From NCBI RefSeq assembly GCF_025717515.1, contig NZ_JAJIRN010000013.1:62001-126000 (forward strand): 64,000 nucleotides of DNA, read 5' to 3'. The DNA is from Roseateles oligotrophus. Lineage in GTDB: Bacteria > Pseudomonadota > Gammaproteobacteria > Burkholderiales > Burkholderiaceae_C. Shown here in pieces: positions 48,227-56,813 of the stretch (positions are counted from its first letter, which is position 1; each line of letters opens with the position of its first letter). Under the pieces are notes generated by a model. It searched no databases, had not been told where the DNA came from, and was given only the letters and a program-made list of their open reading frames with translations. The translations under genes were made by a program, and so were the position numbers.

Positions 48227-48246
48227 ATAATCGAAAAAGGCAGATC

Positions 48247-49737
48247 ATGAGCAAGCCCTCCATCAACTGGCATGAGCGCGCCGCCGTCTTGAAGATCGAT
48301 GGTCGGCCCTTGATTGGCGGGCGCCGCGTCGAGGGCCTCAGCGGTGAGCAGTTCGACTGCATCTCGCCGATCAATGGCAAGAGCCTGGGTTCGGTGACGC
48401 GGGGCCAGGCCGCCGATATCGACGCTGCGGTGGCCTCCGCACGGGCCGCTTTTGACGATGGGCGTTGGGCTCGTAAACCGCCGGCCTCGCGCAAGCGCGT
48501 GTTGCTCAAATTCGCCGAGCTGATTCTGGCCGCCAAGGAGGAGTTGGCCCTGCTCGAAACGCTGGACATGGGCAAACCGATTCAGTATTCGCTGTCGGTT
48601 GATGTACCGGCGGCGGCGCGCTGCATCGCCTGGTACGCCGAAGCCGTCGACAAGATCTACGACGAGATCGCGCCGACCGGCCCCAACGCCTTGGCCTTGA
48701 TCCAGCGCGAAGCGATGGGCGTGATCGGCGCCATCGTGCCCTGGAACTATCCGATGATCATGTCGGCCTGGAAGCTCGGGCCGGCGCTCGCCGCCGGCAA
48801 TTCGGTGGTGCTGAAACCCAGCGAAAAATCCCCATTGACCGCACTGCGTCTGGCCGAGTTGGCTTTGCAGGCCGGGCTGCCCGAAGGTGTGTTCAATGTG
48901 GTGCCGGGTTTCGGCCATGAGGCCGGCGAGGCGCTGGCCCTGCATAGGGATGTGGACGCGATCGGCTTCACCGGCTCGACAAGGGTCGGCCGCAAGATGC
49001 TCGAATACGCGGGCCGCTCCAACCTGAAACGGGTCTATAACGAGCTCGGCGGCAAGTCCGCGTTTTTGGTCTTCCCGGACTTTGACGACCTCAAACGCGC
49101 CGCGCAGACCGTGGCCGGCAGCATGTTCTTCAACCAGGGCGAGTCCTGCAATGCACCGTCGCGCGTATTGGTACACGCAGACATTGCCGATGAATTCATG
49201 GCCATGGTGGCGGCCGAGGCACCCAAGTACACAGTGGGCGACCCTTTGGACGAAGCCACCGTCATGGGTGCTTTGGTGGACGAGGGCCAATTGCGCACCG
49301 TGATGGGCTATATCGAATCGGGGGTGGCCGACGGCGCCCGCGTGCTCGCGGGGGCCAAACAAACGCGCCAGGCCAGCGGCGGCTACTTTGTCGAGCCGAC
49401 GGTTTTTGAAGCGCAGCCGCAGATGAAGATCGCGCGCGAAGAAATCTTCGGCCCGGTGATGAGCATGATGCGTTTCAAGGACGAAGCGGATGCGGTCGCA
49501 ATTGCCAACGATAGCCCCTACGGCCTGCAAGCCAGCGTCTGGAGCAGCCATATCGACCGGGCGCACCGCGTAGCCCGTGCGCTGCGCGCCGGCACCGTCC
49601 ATGTCAATCAATACGACGAGGACGATATGACGGTGCCGTTTGGAGGCTACAAGCAAAGCGGCAATGGGCGAGACAAGTCTTTGCACGCCTTTGACAAATA
49701 CACCGAGCTGAAGACAACCTGGCTGCGGATCAACTAG
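48247..49737 (+). CDS. puuC: Gamma-glutamyl-aminobutyraldehyde dehydrogenase-like (PuuC)
   Basis: A 496-residue NAD(P)-dependent aldehyde dehydrogenase. NAD-site VPWNYPMIMSAWKLGPALA and GSTRVGRKMLEYA are present; the general-base E266 is in YNELGGKS and the nucleophile C301 is in NQGESCNAPSR. The C-terminal VPFGGYKQSGNGRDKSLHAFDKYTELKTTW block (in parts) is characteristic of PuuC. It would oxidise gamma-glutamyl-aminobutyraldehyde, or the 4-aminobutyraldehyde from the SpuC-like enzyme. AAGG precedes the ATG, 20 bases after the porin gene. Confidence 0.94.
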   Translation: MSKPSINWHERAAVLKIDGRPLIGGRRVEGLSGEQFDCISPINGKSLGSVTRGQAADIDAAVASARAAFDDGRWARKPPASRKRVLLKFAELILAAKEELALLETLDMGKPIQYSLSVDVPAAARCIAWYAEAVDKIYDEIAPTGPNALALIQREAMGVIGAIVPWNYPMIMSAWKLGPALAAGNSVVLKPSEKSPLTALRLAELALQAGLPEGVFNVVPGFGHEAGEALALHRDVDAIGFTGSTRVGRKMLEYAGRSNLKRVYNELGGKSAFLVFPDFDDLKRAAQTVAGSMFFNQGESCNAPSRVLVHADIADEFMAMVAAEAPKYTVGDPLDEATVMGALVDEGQLRTVMGYIESGVADGARVLAGAKQTRQASGGYFVEPTVFEAQPQMKIAREEIFGPVMSMMRFKDEADAVAIANDSPYGLQASVWSSHIDRAHRVARALRAGTVHVNQYDEDDMTVPFGGYKQSGNGRDKSLHAFDKYTELKTTWLRIN

Positions 49738-49790
49738 CGCGGCCCTGTTGCCCGCAAGCAATTGACGGCGAAAGCGGTGTTTTTGAGGGT

Positions 49791-49818
49791 TTGGCTTCGG
49801 CCATCAAAGCTCTAAGAT
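49791..49818 (+). promoter_or_regulatory. Predicted promoter of the EAL-protein gene
   Basis: TTGGCT (49791-49796) and TAAGAT (49813-49818) are separated by 16 bases, about 30 bases ahead of the start codon. By-eye call. Confidence 0.4.
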
Positions 49819-49846
49819 ACACCGACACAGTCACGCCATAGCCCCC

Positions 49847-51961
49847 ATGCCGTTCTTGCTCCCGCGTCTTCGAATCGGCCCACGCCTGGCGCTGGTTTTT
49901 TCGGTCCTGCTGGTCTTGCTTATGCTGGTGGCCGGCATGGCGATCAGCCGCTTTGCTCACTTTTCCAGCGCCTTGACGACGTTGGTGTCCGAACAGGCGC
50001 TGACCTTGGAGTTGATCAATGACATCAGCGCCGGGTCCGAAGATGCTGCGCGCAAGTTATTGGTCTTGATCAGTACCAAGCGGGACAACCGGGTGCGCGC
50101 CTATACGGAAATCGACTCGGCCAATCAGCGCCTGAACAAGTCAATGCTGCAGCTCGACGAGCGGCTCCCGGCCGGCCCACGGCGAGAGGCTTTTGTGCTC
50201 ATGCGCGGCCGCCTTGAGCAATACCGTGAGCATTACGGCGAAAACGTTGATTTGCTGGAGGCCGACGATTTTGAAGAGGCGCGGCGCATGTTGGGCGGCG
50301 AGACCGAAGCCAGCCTGAGCAGCCTGGCTGAGGCCATCCGTGATCTTTCCAGCGCCGCGCAGGTTGCCGCTTTTGATGAAGCAACCCGGCTGCGCGAGCA
50401 GATTGGGCGCGACCGCAATGCGGTGCTGCTCGCCTGTTTGTTGGCTCTGATCTTGGGTTTGGGGCTGGCTGCGGCGGTCACAAGCGGTATCACAGGCCCC
50501 TTGTCCAATACCGAAGCCGGTGCTGGCTTGATCGCCTCGGGCAACTATGCGCACCGCATCTCGGTGAATGCCAACGACGAAGTTGGTCGGGTATCCAGCG
50601 CCGTCAACACCTTGGCTCAGGCGGTCGGCGACCGCGAGCGCCAATTGCAGCACCAAGCCAATACCGACCTGCTGACCGGTCTGGCGCAGCGCGGCCATTT
50701 CATCCGTCAAGGTGATGAAAAGTTGTCGAAATTGCCGCAGGGCCAGGACTCTGCTGTGCTGCTTTGTCTGGATGTGGACAGGCTCAAGGCCATCAACAAC
50801 ATCCTCGGTTTCGAGGCCGGCGACGCGGTACTGGTGGGAGCGGCCGGCAAGCTGCAAGCGCTGTTCAATACCAAACGCTGCCTGGGCCTGGGCCGTTTGG
50901 CCGGCGGCACCTTTGTGGCCTTGCTGCGCTTGCCAGGCTCGAATAACGCACTGGAGGCGCAGACCGTCGCGAATGAGGTGCTGCAAGCCGTTCAACACAT
51001 TGTGTGCTGGCAAGGCCAGACCTTGGATCTATCCATCTCGATCGGCATGGCCCTGTTCCCCGAGCATGGTCAGGGTTGCGAAGCCTTGTTGCGCTTGGCC
51101 GAACAAGCGATGTTCGAGAGCAAGCGCATGCGCTCGCATGCCTCACTGTATGTACCGACGCTGGAGGCTGCGCGCAAACAGCAGTTGAGCCTGCTGTCCG
51201 ATTTGCAAGAGGCGGTGGCGCAAAACCAATTGCGGCAATTCCTGCAGCCCAAGGTGTCGGCGCTGGACGGAAGCCTGCGCGGTGTTGAGGCCTTGGTGCG
51301 ATGGCAGCACCCGGTCCGCGGTTGGTTGCCGCCGAACGAGTTTGTGCCCTTTGCCGAACATACCGGCCGCATCCGCCAGATCACCCAATGGATGTTGGAG
51401 CGCGCCGTGCGTACCCTATCGACTTGGCACGCCCAGGGTTTGCAACTGAGTCTGGCGGTCAATGTGTCAACGCTGGACCTGCAAGACCCCGGCCTTGTAG
51501 GGAGGGTCGCATCGCTGCTGAAAGAGGCCGAGCTGCCGGCGCATCTGCTGCATCTGGAACTGACCGAGTCGGGCCTGATGGCGGCCGGACCGGAGCCGAT
51601 ACAGGTGATGCATTCTCTGCACGAATTGGGCGTCAAGTTATCGATCGACGACTTCGGCACCGGCCAATCATCCTTGGCCTATTTGCAAATGTTGCCCGTG
51701 CATGAACTGAAAATTGACCGCAGCTTTGTCGACGGCGTCAACTTTGATGCGCGCCGCCAGGAACTGCTGGGCTCGATCGTCAAACTGGGTCATAGCTTGC
51801 GTTTGACCGTGACCGCCGAAGGCGTCGAGACCGAGGCCGAAATGGCCATATTGCGCAATGCCGGCTGTGACCTGGTGCAGGGCTACCTGGTCGCCAAGCC
51901 TATGGACACGCCGGCGTTCGAACAGTGGCGCGAGCAATATAGGCCGGCTGCCTCCGGCTAA
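49847..51961 (+). CDS. Membrane c-di-GMP phosphodiesterase with degenerate GGDEF
   Basis: A 704-residue inner-membrane protein. Two helices (about 15-38 and 187-210) flank a helical periplasmic sensor, followed by HAMP (to ~265), a GGDEF domain (~270-430) and an EAL domain (~440-700). The diguanylate-cyclase signature reads AGGTF (G353-G354-T355-F356), lacking the two acidic residues, so synthesis is unlikely. EAL residues look intact: E481 in VEALVRW, NVS, LELTESG, IDDFGTG, LKIDRSF and TAEGVET. The product should degrade c-di-GMP under control of the periplasmic sensor and perhaps GTP binding in the GGDEF. Its last 4 bases overlap the converging NHL gene. Confidence 0.92.
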   Translation: MPFLLPRLRIGPRLALVFSVLLVLLMLVAGMAISRFAHFSSALTTLVSEQALTLELINDISAGSEDAARKLLVLISTKRDNRVRAYTEIDSANQRLNKSMLQLDERLPAGPRREAFVLMRGRLEQYREHYGENVDLLEADDFEEARRMLGGETEASLSSLAEAIRDLSSAAQVAAFDEATRLREQIGRDRNAVLLACLLALILGLGLAAAVTSGITGPLSNTEAGAGLIASGNYAHRISVNANDEVGRVSSAVNTLAQAVGDRERQLQHQANTDLLTGLAQRGHFIRQGDEKLSKLPQGQDSAVLLCLDVDRLKAINNILGFEAGDAVLVGAAGKLQALFNTKRCLGLGRLAGGTFVALLRLPGSNNALEAQTVANEVLQAVQHIVCWQGQTLDLSISIGMALFPEHGQGCEALLRLAEQAMFESKRMRSHASLYVPTLEAARKQQLSLLSDLQEAVAQNQLRQFLQPKVSALDGSLRGVEALVRWQHPVRGWLPPNEFVPFAEHTGRIRQITQWMLERAVRTLSTWHAQGLQLSLAVNVSTLDLQDPGLVGRVASLLKEAELPAHLLHLELTESGLMAAGPEPIQVMHSLHELGVKLSIDDFGTGQSSLAYLQMLPVHELKIDRSFVDGVNFDARRQELLGSIVKLGHSLRLTVTAEGVETEAEMAILRNAGCDLVQGYLVAKPMDTPAFEQWREQYRPAASG

Positions 51962-54126
51962 TTCAAGCGCAAAAGCACATCACGCCCCAGCCTTGCCTGG
52001 TTGCCGGCAAAGTCCTGGGCCGAGATTCGCAAGACATAGTCGCCCGGCGGCAAATGGCTGGTGCGAAAAATACCTGAGTTGCTGTCGCCGTCGCGCACCT
52101 GATTATTGAGTACATAACGGAACCTGGTGACGGCGCTGCCGTGCACGGTGACGCCGCTGCGGCTCGCATAGATGGTTTTGACCGCCGTGTCGTCGAGCGG
52201 CAGGCGTTTGAAATCCAGATTCATGCGAACCTGCTCGAAACCCGGTGCCGGACTACCGTCATTGCGCAGCAGTTGATAACCCAAGGACTGCAGACCCAGG
52301 CGACGATGGGTCTGGTTGTCATCGACCTGATCCCAGGCATCCACCACCAGTTGCAGGCCCGATTCATGGCGGGGCAGCAGCAAACGCCCCGCGCGCTTTT
52401 CCTGCCAGCGTTTGCGGCCATCGGCCCCAAAAAACTCCACCGCGTCGATATGGGGCTCGGCGTGATCGGCAAAGTCGACAAAGCCGAGTTGCAGCGGGTT
52501 GCGCTTATAGCCGTTAAGACCTAACTCCACATGCACATGGGCCATCGGATTGATCGTACCCAGCACATCGCCAGCCACAAAGCGTGTGCCTCGCCGCACC
52601 CGTATGCGTTCGAGCCGGCCGAATTCATCATTCAGCGCCAAGAAGCGCTCGGTATCCAGCAAGCGACCACTGGCACTGCGGCCGACCCGCATATGGATAT
52701 AGGCGAGCGTGTCCAGCGACAAGCCTTCGCTGGTCTGGCCCATCGCCCAGGTGGCGAGCGGGCTGCTGACCTTGGCGTCCGCCATGGCCAACACCAGGGC
52801 ACCGGCGGCGCCGCCGACATCCAGACCCTCATGCAAATGATCCCGGCTGTCGCCGCCATGTCGGCCGCGCACCTCGCCCGGCGTGCCGACCACCTCATGC
52901 GCTTGCATTTGAGGCTTCAAGGGCCAACGCCCGCCGGTGTCGGGCAGGGCCAAATCGGCTGCCGGGCCGATGTCGGCGCTCGATACGGCATCACCCTCGC
53001 CCGCCGCCACCGTTTGCAGCTGGTGCAGTCGATAGCCGGCCGCATCACTCAGGTGCAGCACCCCCTGGCTCGAGAGGGCCAGGCCGCTGGGCCTGGCGAA
53101 CTGAGCGCTCGGGCCGCCGCTCAGCCTATGCACTTCTCCGCTGGCCGACACCTGCAATACCGCGCCATGCCGCATCACGCCGAGGTAGATGACCCCGTCA
53201 TGCGTGACGGCAATGCTGAGCGGGCGGCGCAATAGCTCTTTTTCATTTTCCTGATTGCCGCGCACCAAGGTGCTGACCGAGCCGTCCGGCGTGACCCGTT
53301 TGAGCGCGTCGTTACGCGTATCGGCCACCCAGAGCATGCCCGCCGCATCCAAGGCCAGTGCCGTCGGATTATCAAAACGAGCCGCGCTGCCTTGGCCGTC
53401 TTTGTCGCCAGGGAACTTGGCTCCGGCCAGCGTGCTGACCTGCCCGTCCGGGCGGATGACGCGGATGCGATCGTTATAGGTATCGGCCACGTAGACAAGG
53501 CCCTTGGCGTCAACGGCAACGCCGAGTGGCCCATTGAACAAGGCCTGCGAGGCGGCGCCGTCGCGGTGGCCGGGGCGGCCGGTGCCGGCCAGGGTTGTGA
53601 CCTGCCCGCGCGGGCTGATCTTGCGGATCGCGTGATTACCGGTGTCGGCAACATAGAGATTGCCGGCGGCGTCCAAGGCCAAACCGGACGGTGTATTCAG
53701 CGCCGCAGCCGCACCCAGGCCATCCTTGAAACCCTCCTCGCCACCAGCCAAGGTGGCGACGATGCCGGCAGGGCTGATGCTGCGAATGCGGTTGCTGGCG
53801 CCGCCATCGGCCACGTACAGCGTGCCCGAGGGGCTGAGCGCCAGGCCATAAGGGTCGGCGAAACGAGCTTGTGCGGCCGGCCCGTCTTGTACCCCCGCAT
53901 GGCCGTCGCCGGCGAGCAGGCTGATGCGCGCAGCGCCGCCGAAAAGCGTTGCCGCGGGTTTGGCCATGGGCGGCAGCGCTCGCGCCGCGACCGTCGAGGA
54001 GGCGGCGCTTGCTGGCTGCTCCACCGCGGCAAAGCCAGGCGAGCGCTGCGGCAACAGTCGCGCCGACGCCAGCAACAGCATACAAACAGCGATCAGGCCC
54101 AGTCCAAGGGAGAATTCTCGACTCAT
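51958..54126 (-). CDS. Exported NHL-repeat protein with M23-like domain
   Basis: A 722-residue protein with an N-terminal membrane/signal segment (LGLIAVCMLLLASARLL). Residues ~60-370 hold at least five NHL beta-propeller repeats (for example GLALSPSGTLYVADGGASNRIRSIS, GNLYVADTGNHAIRKIS and LVYVADTYNDRIRVI, each matched in part). Around residues 420-540 is a LytM/M23-like fold: HLHEGLDVGGA resembles the metal-binding H-x-G-x-D strand and AHVHVELGLNG the H-x-H strand. The C-terminus has a beta-rich domain. Whether it keeps endopeptidase activity is unclear. It converges with the EAL-protein gene by 4 bases and diverges from the ABC ATPase gene. Confidence 0.78.
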   Translation of the reverse strand: MSREFSLGLGLIAVCMLLLASARLLPQRSPGFAAVEQPASAASSTVAARALPPMAKPAATLFGGAARISLLAGDGHAGVQDGPAAQARFADPYGLALSPSGTLYVADGGASNRIRSISPAGIVATLAGGEEGFKDGLGAAAALNTPSGLALDAAGNLYVADTGNHAIRKISPRGQVTTLAGTGRPGHRDGAASQALFNGPLGVAVDAKGLVYVADTYNDRIRVIRPDGQVSTLAGAKFPGDKDGQGSAARFDNPTALALDAAGMLWVADTRNDALKRVTPDGSVSTLVRGNQENEKELLRRPLSIAVTHDGVIYLGVMRHGAVLQVSASGEVHRLSGGPSAQFARPSGLALSSQGVLHLSDAAGYRLHQLQTVAAGEGDAVSSADIGPAADLALPDTGGRWPLKPQMQAHEVVGTPGEVRGRHGGDSRDHLHEGLDVGGAAGALVLAMADAKVSSPLATWAMGQTSEGLSLDTLAYIHMRVGRSASGRLLDTERFLALNDEFGRLERIRVRRGTRFVAGDVLGTINPMAHVHVELGLNGYKRNPLQLGFVDFADHAEPHIDAVEFFGADGRKRWQEKRAGRLLLPRHESGLQLVVDAWDQVDDNQTHRRLGLQSLGYQLLRNDGSPAPGFEQVRMNLDFKRLPLDDTAVKTIYASRSGVTVHGSAVTRFRYVLNNQVRDGDSNSGIFRTSHLPPGDYVLRISAQDFAGNQARLGRDVLLRLN

Positions 54127-54260
54127 GCGTTGTGGCTCAAGGGCAGGGTTTCAAGCCGAGCAAGCCGAGCTTTCTGCAGCCTGTCGCAAAGCCCGCGCCT
54201 TTGGGCTCAAGTCCCAATATTGTGCAGGCATTGTTACGGCGCCACCCCAAAGGACTCTCC

Positions 54261-55130
54261 ATGCTCAAGCTAAACCATGTCAGCAAAACCTTCGACAACA
54301 AGGTCCGGGCGGTCAATGAGGTGTCGCTGAACCTGAGCCAGGGCGTGGTCGGCTTGATTGGCCACAACGGCGCCGGCAAGACCACGCTGATGCAGATGAT
54401 TGCCACGTTGACGCGGCCCAGCAGCGGCGAAATCCTGTTCCAGGGCCAGGATATCGTCAAAAAGCCCGAGCACATCCGCCGCCGGCTAGGGTTTTTGCCG
54501 CAGGATTTTGGCGTCTACCCCAACCTCAGTGCCTTGGAATTCATGCAATATTTCGCCGCCTTGAAGGGCGTGCGCGACCCCGCCCGGATTCGCCATCTGC
54601 TCGAACTGGTGAACCTGCAAGAGCACGCCAAACGCCCCGCCGCGACCTTTTCGGGTGGAATGCGACGGCGCCTGGGGATTGCGCAAGCCTTGTTGAACGA
54701 CCCGGATATCTTGATCGTTGATGAACCCACGGCCGGCCTCGACCCCGAGGAGCGCCTGCGCTTTCGCAATCTGCTCGCCGAGTTGGGTTTCAAGAAGCTG
54801 GTCATCATGTCCACCCACATCGTCTCCGATGTCGAGAGCATTGCCGGTCAGTTGGCCATCATGAAAAACGGGCAATTGATCTCCATGGAAACCCCCGACG
54901 CGATCCTGGCCGGCGCGCGCGGCCAGATCTGGCAGGCCAGCATCGACAGCGCTGACTTCGAAGACTTGCGCAGCAAAACCCATGTCTTGCACGCCCAGCG
55001 CCAGGGCGACCAGGTGACGGTGCGCATCGCCCACCCGCATGCACCTTGCCAAGGCGCTCTGCACGCCGAGCCCAGCCTGGAAGAGGCGCTGATGGCCGGC
55101 CGCTACGCCGCCTTGGAGCTGGCGGCATGA
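54261..55130 (+). CDS. ABC transporter ATP-binding protein (ABC-2 type)
   Basis: A 289-residue ABC ATPase of the drug/polysaccharide export type. Walker A GHNGAGKTT near residue 37, Q-loop LPQDFGVYPN, signature FSGGMRRRLGIAQ, Walker B ILIVDEPTAGLDPEER and the switch His in IMSTHIVSDVESIA. A longer frame runs upstream in the shadow of the NHL gene, but homology begins at ATG 54261 with AAAGGA upstream. Its stop overlaps the permease start (ATGA). Confidence 0.93.
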   Translation: MLKLNHVSKTFDNKVRAVNEVSLNLSQGVVGLIGHNGAGKTTLMQMIATLTRPSSGEILFQGQDIVKKPEHIRRRLGFLPQDFGVYPNLSALEFMQYFAALKGVRDPARIRHLLELVNLQEHAKRPAATFSGGMRRRLGIAQALLNDPDILIVDEPTAGLDPEERLRFRNLLAELGFKKLVIMSTHIVSDVESIAGQLAIMKNGQLISMETPDAILAGARGQIWQASIDSADFEDLRSKTHVLHAQRQGDQVTVRIAHPHAPCQGALHAEPSLEEALMAGRYAALELAA

Positions 55131-56695
55131 ACAGGCAGATGTTCGCCATGCTGGCGCTGACCGAGTTGCGCCTGCGCGCGCGCCGAACGAGCAGTCTGGT
55201 CGCGCTGGCGGCGATGTTGGGTCTGGCCTGGTTGGTGATCGCCGCGCCGGTGGACGATACAACTTTGCTGGTGCTGAAAGACGCCCGCGTGCTGAACACC
55301 AGTGCCGCCTTGGCCTTGAGCAGTGCGGCGGAGCTGGGCTCACTGCTGGTACTGTTTGGCTTCTTCCTGCTGCGCGGCCGCGCCGGTGATGATATCCGCA
55401 GCGGCCTGGGCGGCGTGATCGCCGCCTCACCGGTCTCGAACACTTTGTTCTTGCTTACCCGCAGCGTAGCCGGCATGGCCTATCTGAGCGGCCTGGTGCT
55501 CGCCTTCATGGCCTCAACCCTGCTCTTTCAAGTCACGCAAGGCGTCGGCCCGGTCGAGCTTGGCGTCTACTTGCAGAGCTATGCGCTGGTGTTGCTGCCG
55601 ACTTTGGTCTTCACCGCCAGTTGCGCCACGCTGTTTGACAGCGTTAGTGTGCTGATGGGCAAGGCCGGTGACCTGATCTATTTCTTCATCTGGGCCGGTC
55701 TGCTGGGCCTGCTGGCCAGCGTCGACAAAAGTGGCGGTCAAGCGGTTTCGTATTGGACGCTGCTGGACTTCAGCGGTGCGCTGACGAGCGTGATTCAGTT
55801 GAGCGTGCAGCTGGGCAGCACCGACTTTAATTTGGGACTCAGCAGCTTCGATCCCAAGCTGGCCCCGGTCACGATGCAACAACTGCCTTGGTCGACCTCG
55901 CTGCTGCTGATGCGCTCGCTCACCTTGGCCTTGGCCTTGACCCCGCTGCTCTTGGCCACGCTTTGCTTTCACCGCTATTCACCCGACCGGGTGAAGGTCA
56001 GCGCGGCTGCAGCAAGGCGCTCGCCCTTGGCCGTCATCAATACCTTGCTGCGCCCATTGAGCCGCTTGGCCCAGCCCTTGTTTCGGCTGGCCGCCTGGCT
56101 GCCCGGCATGGCCGGGCAAGTGCTGGCCGATACCGCCTTGACCTTGGCGAGCTCGCCGCTGTCGATGGCCTTGTTGCTCTTGTCGCTGGCGGCCGCCATC
56201 GCTCTGCCGCCGCAGCTGCTGGGTGGGCTGTTGATCCCTGTCTCGGTATTTTGGGGTGTATTGATCAGCGACCTGAGCAGCCGAGACTTCCAGGCCAACA
56301 CCGAATTTCTGAGCGGAACCATGCCCGGAGGAGCCGCCCGCCGCCACCTGCGCCAACTCGCCGCCGCCTGCCTTTTGGGCTTGCTGTTCATGGGCTTGAT
56401 TGCGCTGCGCTGGGCGGCCGCGGGTGAATGGCTGCGTTGCCTGGCCTTGATCTCTGGTGTACTGAGCATGAGCGCGCTGGCCAGCCTTTTGGGCGTGCTG
56501 ACCGGCAACCCACGTTGCTTCCTGGGCTTCTACCTGGGAGGCTTGTACATCGCCTTGAATGCACGCGATTTAGCTCCGGCCGACGCGTTCGGCTTCAACG
56601 GTTCGGCCAACGCTTTCTCGATCGGCGGCTACCTTGTTGTGGCCGCTGTGACCGGCTTGACGGCTTATGCCTGGCAAGTTCGACGCGCCCGCTGA
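55127..56695 (+). CDS. ABC-2 transporter membrane protein
   Basis: A 522-residue inner-membrane protein with about twelve predicted helices, larger than a usual six-helix ABC-2 permease, suggesting two permease halves joined in one chain. Helical stretches are seen from SSLVALAAMLGLAWLVI near the N-terminus to YLVVAAVTGLTAYAW at the end. The start overlaps the ATPase gene by four bases, so they form one exporter. Substrate is not predictable. Confidence 0.85.
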   Translation: MNRQMFAMLALTELRLRARRTSSLVALAAMLGLAWLVIAAPVDDTTLLVLKDARVLNTSAALALSSAAELGSLLVLFGFFLLRGRAGDDIRSGLGGVIAASPVSNTLFLLTRSVAGMAYLSGLVLAFMASTLLFQVTQGVGPVELGVYLQSYALVLLPTLVFTASCATLFDSVSVLMGKAGDLIYFFIWAGLLGLLASVDKSGGQAVSYWTLLDFSGALTSVIQLSVQLGSTDFNLGLSSFDPKLAPVTMQQLPWSTSLLLMRSLTLALALTPLLLATLCFHRYSPDRVKVSAAAARRSPLAVINTLLRPLSRLAQPLFRLAAWLPGMAGQVLADTALTLASSPLSMALLLLSLAAAIALPPQLLGGLLIPVSVFWGVLISDLSSRDFQANTEFLSGTMPGGAARRHLRQLAAACLLGLLFMGLIALRWAAAGEWLRCLALISGVLSMSALASLLGVLTGNPRCFLGFYLGGLYIALNARDLAPADAFGFNGSANAFSIGGYLVVAAVTGLTAYAWQVRRAR

Positions 56696-56813
56696 GGGAG
56701 GCCGCAAATGCGGAGCGCTCAAATGAGGCCCAAAGACACCCAGTTCGATTGACTGGCCGCGGTCTATTTCGGCGAAACTGAGCGGGCACAATCACCGCTC
56801 ATCAAGGCCAAGC

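Noticed and set aside
48223-49761. Long minus-strand open frame (512 codons) opposite puuC
   Set aside because: Antisense shadow of an aldehyde dehydrogenase with all catalytic residues; no independent domain or ribosome site.
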